A DNA stretch of 64,000 nt from a bacterium (GTDB lineage: Bacteria > Planctomycetota > Planctomycetia > Pirellulales > Pirellulaceae). Position 1 is the first letter of the stretch; every line of letters starts with the position of its first letter. Location of the stretch: NCBI GenBank assembly GCA_024743355.1, contig JANSWS010000001.1, forward strand, positions 1-64,000. The letters are read 5' to 3'. The notes beneath the pieces are model-generated. The model was not told the DNA's origin. It searched no databases and saw nothing but the letters and a program-made list of their open reading frames with translations. Below are positions 27,249 through 36,424 of the stretch, piece by piece. Made by a program: the position numbers and the translations under genes.

Positions 27249-28166
27249 ATGGGACTGCTAGAAAAGTTAGGCTTCGGCAAGAAAAACACTCGGGGTGCCG
27301 CTAAGCAATCTGGGCTGAAGTCCAATCGTCGCATTGACATTGATGCACGATTCGAGCGATTGCGGACCGCAGTCAGCGGCACCATGAGTAAATTCTACGC
27401 GGCACGTGATCGAGAAACCGACAAAATTGTCGGTCTCAAGTTGTGCGACCTGGAGAAATTCACGTTCTTTGAAAGCCGCTTCAAAGGGCTTAATAAGCCA
27501 CCGGAAGGCGAGATCGCCGCCTCCATGGATCACCCCAATATCATCAAGACTCTCGAGTACGGCCTGTCGATTAATAAAGAGCCGTACCTGATCATGGAAT
27601 TTATCGAGGGTCCGGGCCTGAACACGTTGATTCAACAGAGGGCCGAAGAGAGGCTCGCTGGCCATCGTCTGTCGCTGATCAAACAAATGGCCGATGCACT
27701 GCTTTATGTTCACACTAAGGGCTATATCCACCGCGACATATGCCCCAGGAACTTCATCTGCACGCCCGATATCACCCACATCAAACTCATCGATTTCGGG
27801 CTGACCGTGCCTGCAACCGAAGCCTTCATGCGTCCGGGAAACCGTACTGGCACACCCCTCTATATGGCCCCAGAAATCGTCCGTCGTCGAGCTACCGACC
27901 AGCGATTGGATATCTTTGCCTTTGGTGTCTCGTGCTATCAGTTATTGAGCTTCGAACTGCCATGGCCAGGAGGGGAAACAAGCGGTCTGGCAGCCCTCAA
28001 TCACGACACCTCGAATCCACGAAGCATTTTTGAGTATCGCCCGGATCTCAATAAGACGCTTGGGGCCATGATCATGCAGTGCGTGCAACCCAACCCCCAA
28101 GATCGTATCCAAACGATGGAGCAATTCGTAAAGCAGTTGCGAACCATAGAATCCGAATCTGCCTGA
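27249..28166 (+). CDS. Ser/Thr protein kinase (Hanks type)
   Basis: 305 residues, cytoplasmic, no membrane segment. Kinase motifs: the ATP lysine in VGLKLCDLEKF (about residue 60), the catalytic loop HRDICPRNF, DFG in IDFGLTVP, and the APE motif in MAPEIVRRR. The glycine-rich loop is poor (AVSGTMSKFYAARD), as in many divergent kinases. The P+1 region and C-lobe look complete. It starts 9 bp after accD, so it is cotranscribed. Substrates are unknown; the FHA protein of the operon at 11683-23147 is one conceivable reader of its products. Confidence 0.88.
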   Translation: MGLLEKLGFGKKNTRGAAKQSGLKSNRRIDIDARFERLRTAVSGTMSKFYAARDRETDKIVGLKLCDLEKFTFFESRFKGLNKPPEGEIAASMDHPNIIKTLEYGLSINKEPYLIMEFIEGPGLNTLIQQRAEERLAGHRLSLIKQMADALLYVHTKGYIHRDICPRNFICTPDITHIKLIDFGLTVPATEAFMRPGNRTGTPLYMAPEIVRRRATDQRLDIFAFGVSCYQLLSFELPWPGGETSGLAALNHDTSNPRSIFEYRPDLNKTLGAMIMQCVQPNPQDRIQTMEQFVKQLRTIESESA

Positions 28167-28562
28167 CCCGTTTCCCAAAAGCATAAAACGCTTCGGAAGG
28201 TGTTGGACACCGCGCGACTGCACAGCCTCGCCAATCGGGCCGTTCGCATCTGAATCTTCGCTTGGCGGGCGGAGCAATCCGTGTATCGTGAATTCTTGAA
28301 CTGTGCCGACGCTTTACTGTTAATTATGGCAAAATGTCCCGGCAGTATTGCCCAATTGAGATCAGATATAGTTACAGTGAGGATTGGGCTAACTTGGCTG
28401 CATTCAAGATCCGTGGAGGCGCGGGGCACTAAAATCCACCCAAACCGCCTCTCCTACTAAATTCTGACTAAGCGGTACTTTCGTTGTACTCAATCGCTAG
28501 TCTTGGAACACTCAAGTCGGGAACCTTACGGATAATTGGCCCTTGGGTCTTTGAGGATTCGG
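28167..28562. other. Non-coding gap, 396 bp
   Basis: Between the kinase and the large membrane-anchored protein. Nothing definite was seen; AT-rich stretches around 28315-28380 may contain a promoter. Confidence 0.35.
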
Positions 28563-30527
28563 ATGGAACAGGTCAAAAAGGGCTTAAAGGTTAAGGATCT
28601 GATCGAAGCCACACTTCGCTGGCAAGCTTGTCAGTGCGGAGATGACGATCTGCGGCTAGCCGTGCGTCAAGCCTTGCGACAACGTCTGCCGGATTACCAA
28701 GTCGAAATGCTTGAAGATGGCGCGCTGCCGGACAAGATCATCGAGGCCATTGCCGATGATCTGGCGAAGAATCTTTCGCCGGACGCGGAAAAGATCGGCG
28801 GGTTCTCGTTGGACAGCATCGCTAATAGCAGCAATTCGCGATTGCCCTCCCAAGCCGTCCTGGAAGTAGAACTTCTGCCCGAGCCACAGATAGTGGCCCC
28901 AGAAGAAAACATCCCTCGCTTTCGCATGGATCCGATTTCCCTTTACCACGGTCTGGATGGAATCATTCGTTTCTTGACCTGGGACTGTCTTTCACTACCT
29001 GGCTTCCTAGTGGTGGCCTGTGTTGCTGCCGTGGCTTCCTTGCCCTTTGTTTTGGAGAATCCCGAATTCAGCAAGGACGGCTCTCCCTTGTTTCCATTTG
29101 GCCAGGCTAAACCTCGGCAGTCTCAGTATTCCAAGCAGCCAGCCCGAGAAGTTGGGCGGCCAGCCGATTCAGCCGCTCTGACGCAAAGTGAAGAACGGGG
29201 CGGCTCGGAAGACTCCGAAAACGCCCATTCCAGGGATGATGATCAGCTGGTGGAATTTATACCTGACACACAATCCATAATCCCGACGGAGCCCGCCGAG
29301 GCGAAGGCGGGACAATCAGCTAATGAGCAATCTTTGGCCCAGGAATCATCGTCGGATCTTTCCAAGTCCGAGTCACCGACAATGCCGGACGCCTCTGAAG
29401 ACCAAGAGTTAGACTTGGACGCTTTGCTGGCTCCTATTCTGGCCGAAAGCGCAGCAGAAGAATCGTCAGAGTCTGCTGAAGCAGGCAAAGGCAAGACCGA
29501 AGATCAAAAACAAGACGACAACTCGAAAGAGCAGTCGTCGGTCGAGGATCAGACGGCTTTGCTGGAAGCAACTTCGATGGATAGACATGCGGGCGATGAA
29601 TCGCCTGTGATGGAAGATCCATCCAGCCCATCTGCTCCTGCTGAGATTCCTTCCTTATCGTCCTTACCCGTGCACGCTCCTGCAGTGAGCGACGCGATTT
29701 CTGACCTCGATCAACCCGACCCGCCAACACCAGGATTCGCGGTTGACCAGCGACCGGTATTGCATGAAGCGAATGAGCAGCCCAACAGCGACCTCTCAGA
29801 AGACTCCTTGGAGAGTTCCAGCCCAAGCATGGCCGCGGAAGGCGATAACGCGTCAAGCTTGGCGACCGCCGCCATCAGCCCTGTCGATATCCTGGTCCTG
29901 CTGGAACAAGGCGACCTCGATGCGGTGCTGGCAATTACCTTCGAGAATTTCGACACCCAACCGCAACGGACTGATTGTCTATTGCTCGTGGCGGAGGCTG
30001 GAATACGAAAAGGAGACTTCGATTCCAAGCTAAAGGCCTGGAGCATCCTTTCAACTGCCAACACCAGCCCGGTTGCCGACCTCTTGTGCGCGCGACTGTT
30101 GCTGGGGTCCCGTGAATCGGAACGTCGGCAATTCGCGGCGGAAATTTCCGAGCATCCGCTGCGTGGCAAGCTTGACCGTTACGTTTCCTGGCTGAACTCA
30201 TGGGACGCGGACAGCGACAACTCGGTTCGAAAACAACTTCAACGCTTCATGCTTCAGTATCCTGAAACATCCTGCATTGACTCCATTTTCATGGCCAATG
30301 CGCACTTTGCGAAACGTGATTTTGTCTCAGCGTATCGCGGACTCGCCGCCGCCAACGATCGGATTCAATCTCTCAGCCTTCCAACGGAAACCGCTGCTCA
30401 GACTTGGTTGCTGGAGACTTCGGTGCGAGAACTCCGGGCAAAGATGCAAGGTTCTCTGAGAGGACTCTCATCCAAGCTCACTAAGACAGCCGAGATTGGC
30501 AACAGTTCCATGTCAGGGCAAAAATAA
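28563..30527 (+). CDS. Large single-pass membrane protein with acidic linker and helical C-terminus
   Basis: 654 residues, not recognised. An N-terminal cytoplasmic part (1-140) has a helix-rich start (EQVKKGLKVKDLIEATLRWQ); a single membrane helix is at about 146-165 (GFLVVACVAAVASLPFVL); a long Ser/Glu/Asp-rich low-complexity region (170-430) follows; and the last 200 residues are helical with tetratricopeptide-like spacing (DLDAVLAITFENF, KLKAWSILSTANT, DFVSAYRGLAAAN). GAGG precedes the ATG at 28563. It might be an envelope scaffold or secretion-related protein; no function is claimed. Confidence 0.75.
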   Translation: MEQVKKGLKVKDLIEATLRWQACQCGDDDLRLAVRQALRQRLPDYQVEMLEDGALPDKIIEAIADDLAKNLSPDAEKIGGFSLDSIANSSNSRLPSQAVLEVELLPEPQIVAPEENIPRFRMDPISLYHGLDGIIRFLTWDCLSLPGFLVVACVAAVASLPFVLENPEFSKDGSPLFPFGQAKPRQSQYSKQPAREVGRPADSAALTQSEERGGSEDSENAHSRDDDQLVEFIPDTQSIIPTEPAEAKAGQSANEQSLAQESSSDLSKSESPTMPDASEDQELDLDALLAPILAESAAEESSESAEAGKGKTEDQKQDDNSKEQSSVEDQTALLEATSMDRHAGDESPVMEDPSSPSAPAEIPSLSSLPVHAPAVSDAISDLDQPDPPTPGFAVDQRPVLHEANEQPNSDLSEDSLESSSPSMAAEGDNASSLATAAISPVDILVLLEQGDLDAVLAITFENFDTQPQRTDCLLLVAEAGIRKGDFDSKLKAWSILSTANTSPVADLLCARLLLGSRESERRQFAAEISEHPLRGKLDRYVSWLNSWDADSDNSVRKQLQRFMLQYPETSCIDSIFMANAHFAKRDFVSAYRGLAAANDRIQSLSLPTETAAQTWLLETSVRELRAKMQGSLRGLSSKLTKTAEIGNSSMSGQK

Positions 30528-30617
30528 GGCCTCAGTACGCGGGCCTATTGCTGAAGTGTCAAAGCTGGCTGCTGCTATTCATTTGCGAGCGAGCCCAGGT
30601 TTCGAGGCCAGCCCGCT

Positions 30618-31703
30618 TCAGGCTGCCTGTAGGCTACCGGTTGACGCACTCGAGCGGTTTTGTGCGGCGTTCCCGCTCAGCATTTCGCAGCAGGCTCGAT
30701 ACACTTCATCCAGTTCTATCGCTTGCATTGCGATATTGGGGCCCTTACGGACCAATTTCTTGGATAGCTGCGGTGATGGACTCTGAATGGCAATGTGCCG
30801 ATTACCGTAGGGCCCAGACACATCGCTCCAGGTTGGCCCATGCAAGCTGACGCAAGGCGTTCCCACGGCGCTGGCCATATGCAGAGGTCCAGTATCCCCA
30901 GTTGCCATCAAGCTTGAATGCCGCAACAGTTCGAGCATCTCCGTCAGACTCGTCTTGGGGGCAACCGTGGCTGCTCCACAGCTCACTTCTTCAATGACCT
31001 TGGCCAATAGTAGTTCACTTTCTCCCGACCAGAATACCAAGGAGCGTGTACCACGTTCACGAAATAGTTCGCGAGCCAGCATGCCAAACCGCTGGACAGG
31101 CCAAAGTCTGGTGGACCAGCCTGCACCCGGATTCAAGGCGATCCATGGGTGATTGGCCAATCCAAGCTCGCTCACCATCCGGCTCGCTGTCAGGGCTTCG
31201 GGACCATACACGGGCATTTGAAATTCACCTTCTCCCGGACGGATTTCGGTCCAGGGACTCAGCACTTGCAAGTAGCTGTCCACCATGTGGCGGGCAGTGC
31301 GTTGCACGCGACGATTGGCCAACAGCGGAGCCAACTCGCGGGCGTGCGTATAATCGAAACCAACCCGCGTTCGCGAGCCGCTGAACCAGCCCAGCATGGC
31401 GCTCTTGGTCAAACCTTGGGGATCCAGCACCACATCAAAGTCTCGATTCCGCAGTTCGCGGCGCAAAGCCATCCATTCTCCAGGCCTCTTCAGCCACCCG
31501 GGTTCTATCCGCAAGACTTCATCAATGGCTGGATGCTGCTCGAGCAATTGGTAAGCCCCACATTCGACAATCCATGTCAGCTCGCAATCTGGCCATAACT
31601 GCTTCGCTCGGACGGCTGTCGGAATTGTCAGAATGCAGTCGCCGATGGCGCTCAATCGGGTGATTAATACGCGTTGGGGAACAGGTAATCTTTGCTTTTT
31701 CAT
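30618..31703 (-). CDS. Glycosyltransferase family 9 (heptosyltransferase-like)
   Basis: Adds a sugar, usually heptose, to lipopolysaccharide core or a related glycan from an ADP-sugar donor. About 361 residues with the GT-B fold: RVLITRLSAIGDCILTIPT at the N-terminus, then FDVVLDPQGLTKSA, WIALNPGAGWSTRLWP, and the donor-site signature MATGDTGPLHMASAVGTPCV. The start is uncertain: ATG at 31703 is chosen because alignment-like sequence begins with it, but the frame extends to a GTG at 31766 that has a GAGG before it. Confidence 0.88.
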   Translation of the reverse strand: MKKQRLPVPQRVLITRLSAIGDCILTIPTAVRAKQLWPDCELTWIVECGAYQLLEQHPAIDEVLRIEPGWLKRPGEWMALRRELRNRDFDVVLDPQGLTKSAMLGWFSGSRTRVGFDYTHARELAPLLANRRVQRTARHMVDSYLQVLSPWTEIRPGEGEFQMPVYGPEALTASRMVSELGLANHPWIALNPGAGWSTRLWPVQRFGMLARELFRERGTRSLVFWSGESELLLAKVIEEVSCGAATVAPKTSLTEMLELLRHSSLMATGDTGPLHMASAVGTPCVSLHGPTWSDVSGPYGNRHIAIQSPSPQLSKKLVRKGPNIAMQAIELDEVYRACCEMLSGNAAQNRSSASTGSLQAA

Positions 31704-31851
31704 GGCCAGGCTTACTTTGCCGCAAAATTTCCGACAATTGACTAAAGTGCCTTGTACGATTTTCACTGGCCAACCTCAAGCCGGATCAGATGCTCGTATA
31801 CAATAATGCTGCGGCATCTCCCATTTTGATAGCATTTACGCCAGACAACCG

Positions 31852-33036
31852 ATGACAATACAACTCCGGTCACTTCCCTGGTGCTTCTCCCTCGCCTGCC
31901 TGCTTGGCACCCTGGGATGCGCCCAAGAAATTGCCCCGCCCCAAGTACTGAATCTTGAGGGTTCGGGATTCCAGCTTCGCGTGTTTGACAATTCGGATAC
32001 GCTCAGTAGTGCCAGTGCCATCAATTCACTCGGGCACATTTTGGGATTCCGTGAGACCGTTGATGAATCCGGCAATATCTTTTCGCGAACTTATTTTTTT
32101 AGTGACGGTCAATCCTCGTTGGATCTGCCTATCCTGCAAGACTTCTCGAACACCGAGGTCACCGCGCTCAGCGACGCGGGCATTGCGGTTGGCTTTGCCA
32201 GTCGAGCGGTCGGAAATCCCGACGGTAGTCTGGCGGCAATTGTTTGGGACCTGAAAAACAATCAACTGACCAGACTTGCGCCCTTTCCAGGGGACGGAAT
32301 TTGTCATGCCCAAGATGTCTCCGCAGACGGAACTCGCATCACAGGCTACACCACGGGCTCCGAACCATCGCGTTTGCGTCCCTGCGTGTGGACCCTGACA
32401 GAGAAAAGTTGGGAATGCGAAGTACTTCCCACGATCAAGAAGTTCAATCCATTTCTTATGTCCAGCGGCGTTGTGATATCACCCGATGGAAAACGCATTG
32501 CGGCCTGCATTACCGAGCGTTTTTTAGAAAATGGTATTGTCGACAGTTCGCTCTATGCCTGGGAGTACAAAGACGGAAAGTGGGATCCGAGCAAGTTAAC
32601 CTCCGAACAAATGCACTTGCGCGACATCAATAACGACGGAATCATCGTTGGCAGAATCACACAGGCGAATGGGCAAAAGGCACCCTGTGTTATCGATTGG
32701 TCGGGCGAATTGACGCTGATTGATTTGCTTCCGAACTGTGTTTCCGGCGAAGCCATGGGAATCAATAAGAGCGGCCTGGTGGTCGGAGTCTGTGACGAAC
32801 CTTCGGGACCAGAGGGCGGCCCGCATGCTTTCCTGTGGAAAGCGGGCAAGACCACCCCCTTAACTTTGCCGAAAGACACGCTGTATAGTTCTGCTTCCGC
32901 AGTGAATGACGTCGGTCAAATTGCAGGCCTGGCGGACATTACATTTGCAGAGAAAAACAGCGAAGACACTCAGACCGAAGACACTGGACCTCTCGTCAAG
33001 AGTCTGGCCTTCGTGTGGACGCCTACCAAGAATTAA
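31852..33036 (+). CDS. Exported HAF-repeat lipoprotein
   Basis: 394 residues with a signal peptide ending in a lipobox (LLGTLGC, Cys at about 23), so probably an outer-membrane or periplasmic lipoprotein. The body is built of repeats of the HAF/propeller type: SASAINSLGHILGFRET, VTALSDAGIAVGFASRA, HAQDVSADGTRITGYTTG, LRDINNDGIIVGRITQ, AMGINKSGLVVGVCDE and SASAVNDVGQIAGLAD. Repeats of this kind occur in extracellular proteins of unknown use. It is 26 bp before the PQQ-type propeller gene and probably cotranscribed. Confidence 0.8.
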   Translation: MTIQLRSLPWCFSLACLLGTLGCAQEIAPPQVLNLEGSGFQLRVFDNSDTLSSASAINSLGHILGFRETVDESGNIFSRTYFFSDGQSSLDLPILQDFSNTEVTALSDAGIAVGFASRAVGNPDGSLAAIVWDLKNNQLTRLAPFPGDGICHAQDVSADGTRITGYTTGSEPSRLRPCVWTLTEKSWECEVLPTIKKFNPFLMSSGVVISPDGKRIAACITERFLENGIVDSSLYAWEYKDGKWDPSKLTSEQMHLRDINNDGIIVGRITQANGQKAPCVIDWSGELTLIDLLPNCVSGEAMGINKSGLVVGVCDEPSGPEGGPHAFLWKAGKTTPLTLPKDTLYSSASAVNDVGQIAGLADITFAEKNSEDTQTEDTGPLVKSLAFVWTPTKN

Positions 33037-33062
33037 TTGCAGCACAACAGGGCCCAAGCCAA

Positions 33063-34382
33063 ATGCAACGTCACTTCCAAGTTTCCATGGCAACTATGCT
33101 GCTTGTTTGTTTTTGCGTTACTTCGTTGGCGACCGATGATTGGCCACAGTTTCGCGGACCTGACGGCCAAGGACATTCTTCCAGCACAAAACTGCCCGTT
33201 GAATTCGGACCGGAAAAGGCCGTTAAGTGGAGAACACCCATCGACGGTAAAGGATGGTCATCTCCCGTTGTGCAGGACGGCCGTATCTGGCTCACAACCG
33301 CGATTACGGTCCCTGCTAGCGAGCAGGAGCAACGCCGCAAGCTGGCTGGAGACCCGATGGCAGGCATCAAAGAGGTAGCAGCCGCAATCGAAATCAAGGC
33401 AGTCTGCATCGAATTCAACAGCGGCCGAGTGCTGCATGATCTGTCGCTGAAGCGTTTCGACGACCCGCAGCCGATCAATCCACTCAATACCTATGCCTCG
33501 CCCACACCAGTGATTGAAGATAATCGCGTCTATTGCGATTTCGGAAATTATGGGACTTGGTGCATCGACTCCTACACGGGAGATACGATTTGGCACAAGC
33601 AAACCATCGTGGATTACAGTGTTGGGCCAGGCAGTTCGCCCATCCTGTGCGACGACAAACTGATTCTGGTATGCGATGGGACCGACGAGCAATTTGTGCT
33701 GGCGCTCGATAAAGAAACGGGAGAGGAGCGATGGAGGGCATCCCGGCCGGCCAAGCGTGCGGACGACGGCGAGTTCAGAAAGGCCTATAGCACTCCTCTC
33801 GTCATTAACGTTCAGGGGCAACGACAAATTGTAGTTCCTTCCGCCCAGTGGATCTGTGGCTATGATCCGGACTCTGGCCAAGAGATCTGGCGATTCGATC
33901 ACGGCAGCGGATTCTCCGTCAGCCCCAGACCCATCTACGTAGCTGGTCTGATCGTCTTTTCCACGGGATACATGCGACCCGAATTAGTAGCCGTCCGCCC
34001 CGACGGGACGGGGGACGTGACCGCTACCCATCAGGTCTGGAGAGTAAATCGCGGGGCGCCCACCAAGCCTTCCCCGATCGCAGTGGGCGAACAGATCTAT
34101 ATGGTTTCTGACACCGGCATTCTCTCCAAACTGGATGCTCGTGACGGCTCAATCCTCTGGCAAGAGAGGCTGGCCGGAAACTACTCCGCCTCACCCGTGC
34201 AAGCCGGCAACAAGCTCTACTTTCCCTCGCACGAAGGGACAGTCACCGTTGTGGGCATCGCCGATGACTACCAAGAGCTGGCTCGCAATCAGCTGGAACC
34301 CAGACTGATGGCGAGCCCGGCAGTTGTGGGCGAAGATCTGTTGATCCGATCCGAGTTCGCGCTCTACCGCATCGGCCTGTAA
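33063..34382 (+). CDS. Exported PQQ-like beta-propeller protein
   Basis: 439 residues with a short signal sequence (MLLVCFCVTSLA after a basic start), then DDWPQFRGPDGQG, the usual opening of planctomycete PQQ-like (BamB-like) propellers. Repeated blades show W and G spacing: VKWRTPIDGKGWSSPVV, SPTPVIEDNRVYCDF, LALDKETGEERWR, GYDPDSGQEIWRF, LDARDGSILWQ. Such proteins are abundant and of unknown function; no PQQ-dependent dehydrogenase active site is evident. It follows the HAF-repeat gene. Confidence 0.85.
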   Translation: MQRHFQVSMATMLLVCFCVTSLATDDWPQFRGPDGQGHSSSTKLPVEFGPEKAVKWRTPIDGKGWSSPVVQDGRIWLTTAITVPASEQEQRRKLAGDPMAGIKEVAAAIEIKAVCIEFNSGRVLHDLSLKRFDDPQPINPLNTYASPTPVIEDNRVYCDFGNYGTWCIDSYTGDTIWHKQTIVDYSVGPGSSPILCDDKLILVCDGTDEQFVLALDKETGEERWRASRPAKRADDGEFRKAYSTPLVINVQGQRQIVVPSAQWICGYDPDSGQEIWRFDHGSGFSVSPRPIYVAGLIVFSTGYMRPELVAVRPDGTGDVTATHQVWRVNRGAPTKPSPIAVGEQIYMVSDTGILSKLDARDGSILWQERLAGNYSASPVQAGNKLYFPSHEGTVTVVGIADDYQELARNQLEPRLMASPAVVGEDLLIRSEFALYRIGL

Positions 34383-34551
34383 CGAATTCTCCAAGCTTCT
34401 CTCCGTGCACGCGAAGGGGATGCATGATCACCTTTGCGAATGACGCTGACATTCATTCTCGAGCCGTAGTGTGGGCCCAATGACGGCCCTTGAGAGCCGC
34501 AGCTACCCGCTGGAAAGTTGTCAGCATCGGATCTAACCCGCATACGCAGAC

Positions 34552-35466
34552 TTAGGGCTTGCCCAGGTAGGCTCGCAAAATAGCGAGCGTCGAGAAGCGG
34601 GCGATGATCTCATGGCCGCGTGTGGTGGGATGAATTCCATCCCAAAACAGATAACGATCAGGAGTGGCTTGTGGGTCCAGTGCCATTCCAAGCCCGGTCC
34701 CCGTTGGGTCGAAAACCGTGCTGGCTTCCCTAATGTTGACCAAGCGAAACGCTCGGGGGCGTGACTGAATCAATCCGAACTGCTGATGGACGTCCACTTC
34801 GATGACAACGATGTCCGTATACGCCAGTCTGAGCTGCGTTAGCGTGGCCCGCAAACCCTCATTGAACAGCTCCGATGCCAGATTCAGTTGCTCGGCAGCA
34901 GCCAGTTGCCGGTTGAAATAAGGAGTATCTCCCAGTGGCGGAAGGTTTAACACCAGAATGTAGCGGGCTCCCGCCGAGCGAAGTCGCCCCACGGCTTGTG
35001 CCACCGCCGCCAGCGCATCGGGAATGAAGCTCAATTCGTTCGCTGCCGCACCGAAGAATATGTCGTTGGCTCCAGCCCAGATCACATACAGATCGTCAGG
35101 CGATGCGACGCCCTGGTTTCTGCCCAGGAAGTCCTGAATTTGCAGATTCAGATCGGGACTGCCGTAGGGAGAAAGACCTGCGGCTCGGGCACCGTTGAAG
35201 GCATAATTGGAACCTCCAAGCAGGCTGGGAGTTGGTTGCGGCATCCGAAGATATTGTGCCACGTACTCAACCCATACCTGTCCGTTTGAAAATCGGCCAT
35301 CCGCATAAAGCGGAGTTGGAGGTAGTTGTCCTTGGGATGCAAGACTGAAGTTCCCTGTGTCTGAAAGACTGTCACCGAAAACTACTAGTTCAGCCCCGAC
35401 CGCACTTCCGATCAATAACCATATAGCCGCGCAAAACAATGTTGCCCGTTTGAACCAACAATACAT
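34552..35466 (-). CDS. Secreted SGNH/GDSL esterase
   Basis: 304 residues with a signal peptide (LFCAAIWLLIGSAVGA). The GDSL-family blocks are present: block I VFGDSLSDTGNF (catalytic Ser), block II near SNYAFNGARA (Gly/Asn), block III WAGANDIFF (Asn), and block V FWDGIHPTTRGHEI (Asp and His). It resembles thermolabile hemolysin/outer membrane esterase types. It would hydrolyse esters outside the cell or in the envelope. It is a single gene on the minus strand, transcribed away from the sigma factor gene. Confidence 0.9.
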   Translation of the reverse strand: MYCWFKRATLFCAAIWLLIGSAVGAELVVFGDSLSDTGNFSLASQGQLPPTPLYADGRFSNGQVWVEYVAQYLRMPQPTPSLLGGSNYAFNGARAAGLSPYGSPDLNLQIQDFLGRNQGVASPDDLYVIWAGANDIFFGAAANELSFIPDALAAVAQAVGRLRSAGARYILVLNLPPLGDTPYFNRQLAAAEQLNLASELFNEGLRATLTQLRLAYTDIVVIEVDVHQQFGLIQSRPRAFRLVNIREASTVFDPTGTGLGMALDPQATPDRYLFWDGIHPTTRGHEIIARFSTLAILRAYLGKP

Positions 35467-35766
35467 CTAAATACCCTTTCGCTGCGATGTGATGAACTCT
35501 TAGCGTTGCTTCAAACGCCCTCAGTTATCCGGAGCCAACCATGTGCAAATTCATGCGCGTCAATCCCTGCTTCAAACTCAAGAAATGTGAGAAGCGTTAC
35601 CTATCTCTTGCTGGAAACGGTTCACACACACCTGCTACTAAGTGACGAAGACGCAGCCGGCTCGAAAAACACCTGGGCGATTGTGTTCGCTATACTACGA
35701 AGCTGAGGGCATGTTCCTGGGAGCTCAAAGACCACAGCTCAAAGGCGATAGTGAGACAAAAATCCA
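35467..35766. other. Non-coding divergent gap, 300 bp
   Basis: Lies between the esterase (minus strand) and the ECF sigma factor (plus strand). Promoters in both directions are expected; none stands out. Confidence 0.3.
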
Positions 35767-36330
35767 ATGCCTTCTAATCAACCCATCGGACACGAGCTCG
35801 AGCAATATCGTCGTTACCTGCAGTTTCTCGCTCGTACGCATCTCTCAAGGCGTTACCAGGGCAAGGTAGATCCTTCAGATATCGTGCAGCAGTCTCTGCT
35901 GCAGGCATTTGCGTCCAGGGATCAATTTCGCGGATGCAGTGAAGCCGAGAAGCTGGCATGGCTGCGAAAGATCCTGGTTCGCAACGTCACGCGCCAAGTC
36001 CGCGACCTTCACTTGCAGAAAAGAGACATCGGTCGCGAATTATCGATCGAGAACGAAATCGAGAATTCGTCCGTGCGACTGGGGGCTTTTCTGGCGGATT
36101 CCAGCTCAACTCTCAGCCAGAAGGCGCTCAAGAACGAACGTTCTCTGCAGTTGGCGGAGGCGATTGAAAAACTGCCAGACGAGCAGCGAACGGTGCTGAT
36201 CCTCAAATATTGGCACGGCCTGGCGATGCAACAGGTAGCGGAAGAGATGGACAAGTCACTGCCGGCAGTAGCTGGATTATTACACCGCGCAACCAAGAAG
36301 CTCAAATCCGTGCTTCACGAATCTGAATAG
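35767..36330 (+). CDS. ECF-type RNA polymerase sigma factor
   Basis: 187 residues. Region 2: YLQFLARTHLSRRYQGKVDPSDIVQQSLLQAF, split by helical segments, with the -10 recognition part AFASRDQFRGCSEAEKLAWLRKIL; region 4: IEKLPDEQRTVLILKYWHGLAMQQVAEEMDKS, a helix-turn-helix for -35 recognition, ending HRATKKLKSVLHESE. This is the planctomycete ECF type that lacks a small anti-sigma protein and is usually found beside large Ser/Thr kinases. The neighbouring kinase at 36425-40255, on the opposite strand, has an anti-sigma-like zinc finger, so the two probably form a pair. Confidence 0.88.
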   Translation: MPSNQPIGHELEQYRRYLQFLARTHLSRRYQGKVDPSDIVQQSLLQAFASRDQFRGCSEAEKLAWLRKILVRNVTRQVRDLHLQKRDIGRELSIENEIENSSVRLGAFLADSSSTLSQKALKNERSLQLAEAIEKLPDEQRTVLILKYWHGLAMQQVAEEMDKSLPAVAGLLHRATKKLKSVLHESE

Positions 36331-36424
36331 TTCCCTTAGCGAGACCCGCACACTTGCTGGAAGAATGGCGATTAAACATTCAGTTGAATCGGACACATGC
36401 CCAAAAGCAGCCGTAAGTCGACGA

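Noticed and set aside
31703-31766. Upstream GTG start for the glycosyltransferase
   Set aside because: Has a GAGG before it but adds 21 residues unlike the family; kept as an alternative only.
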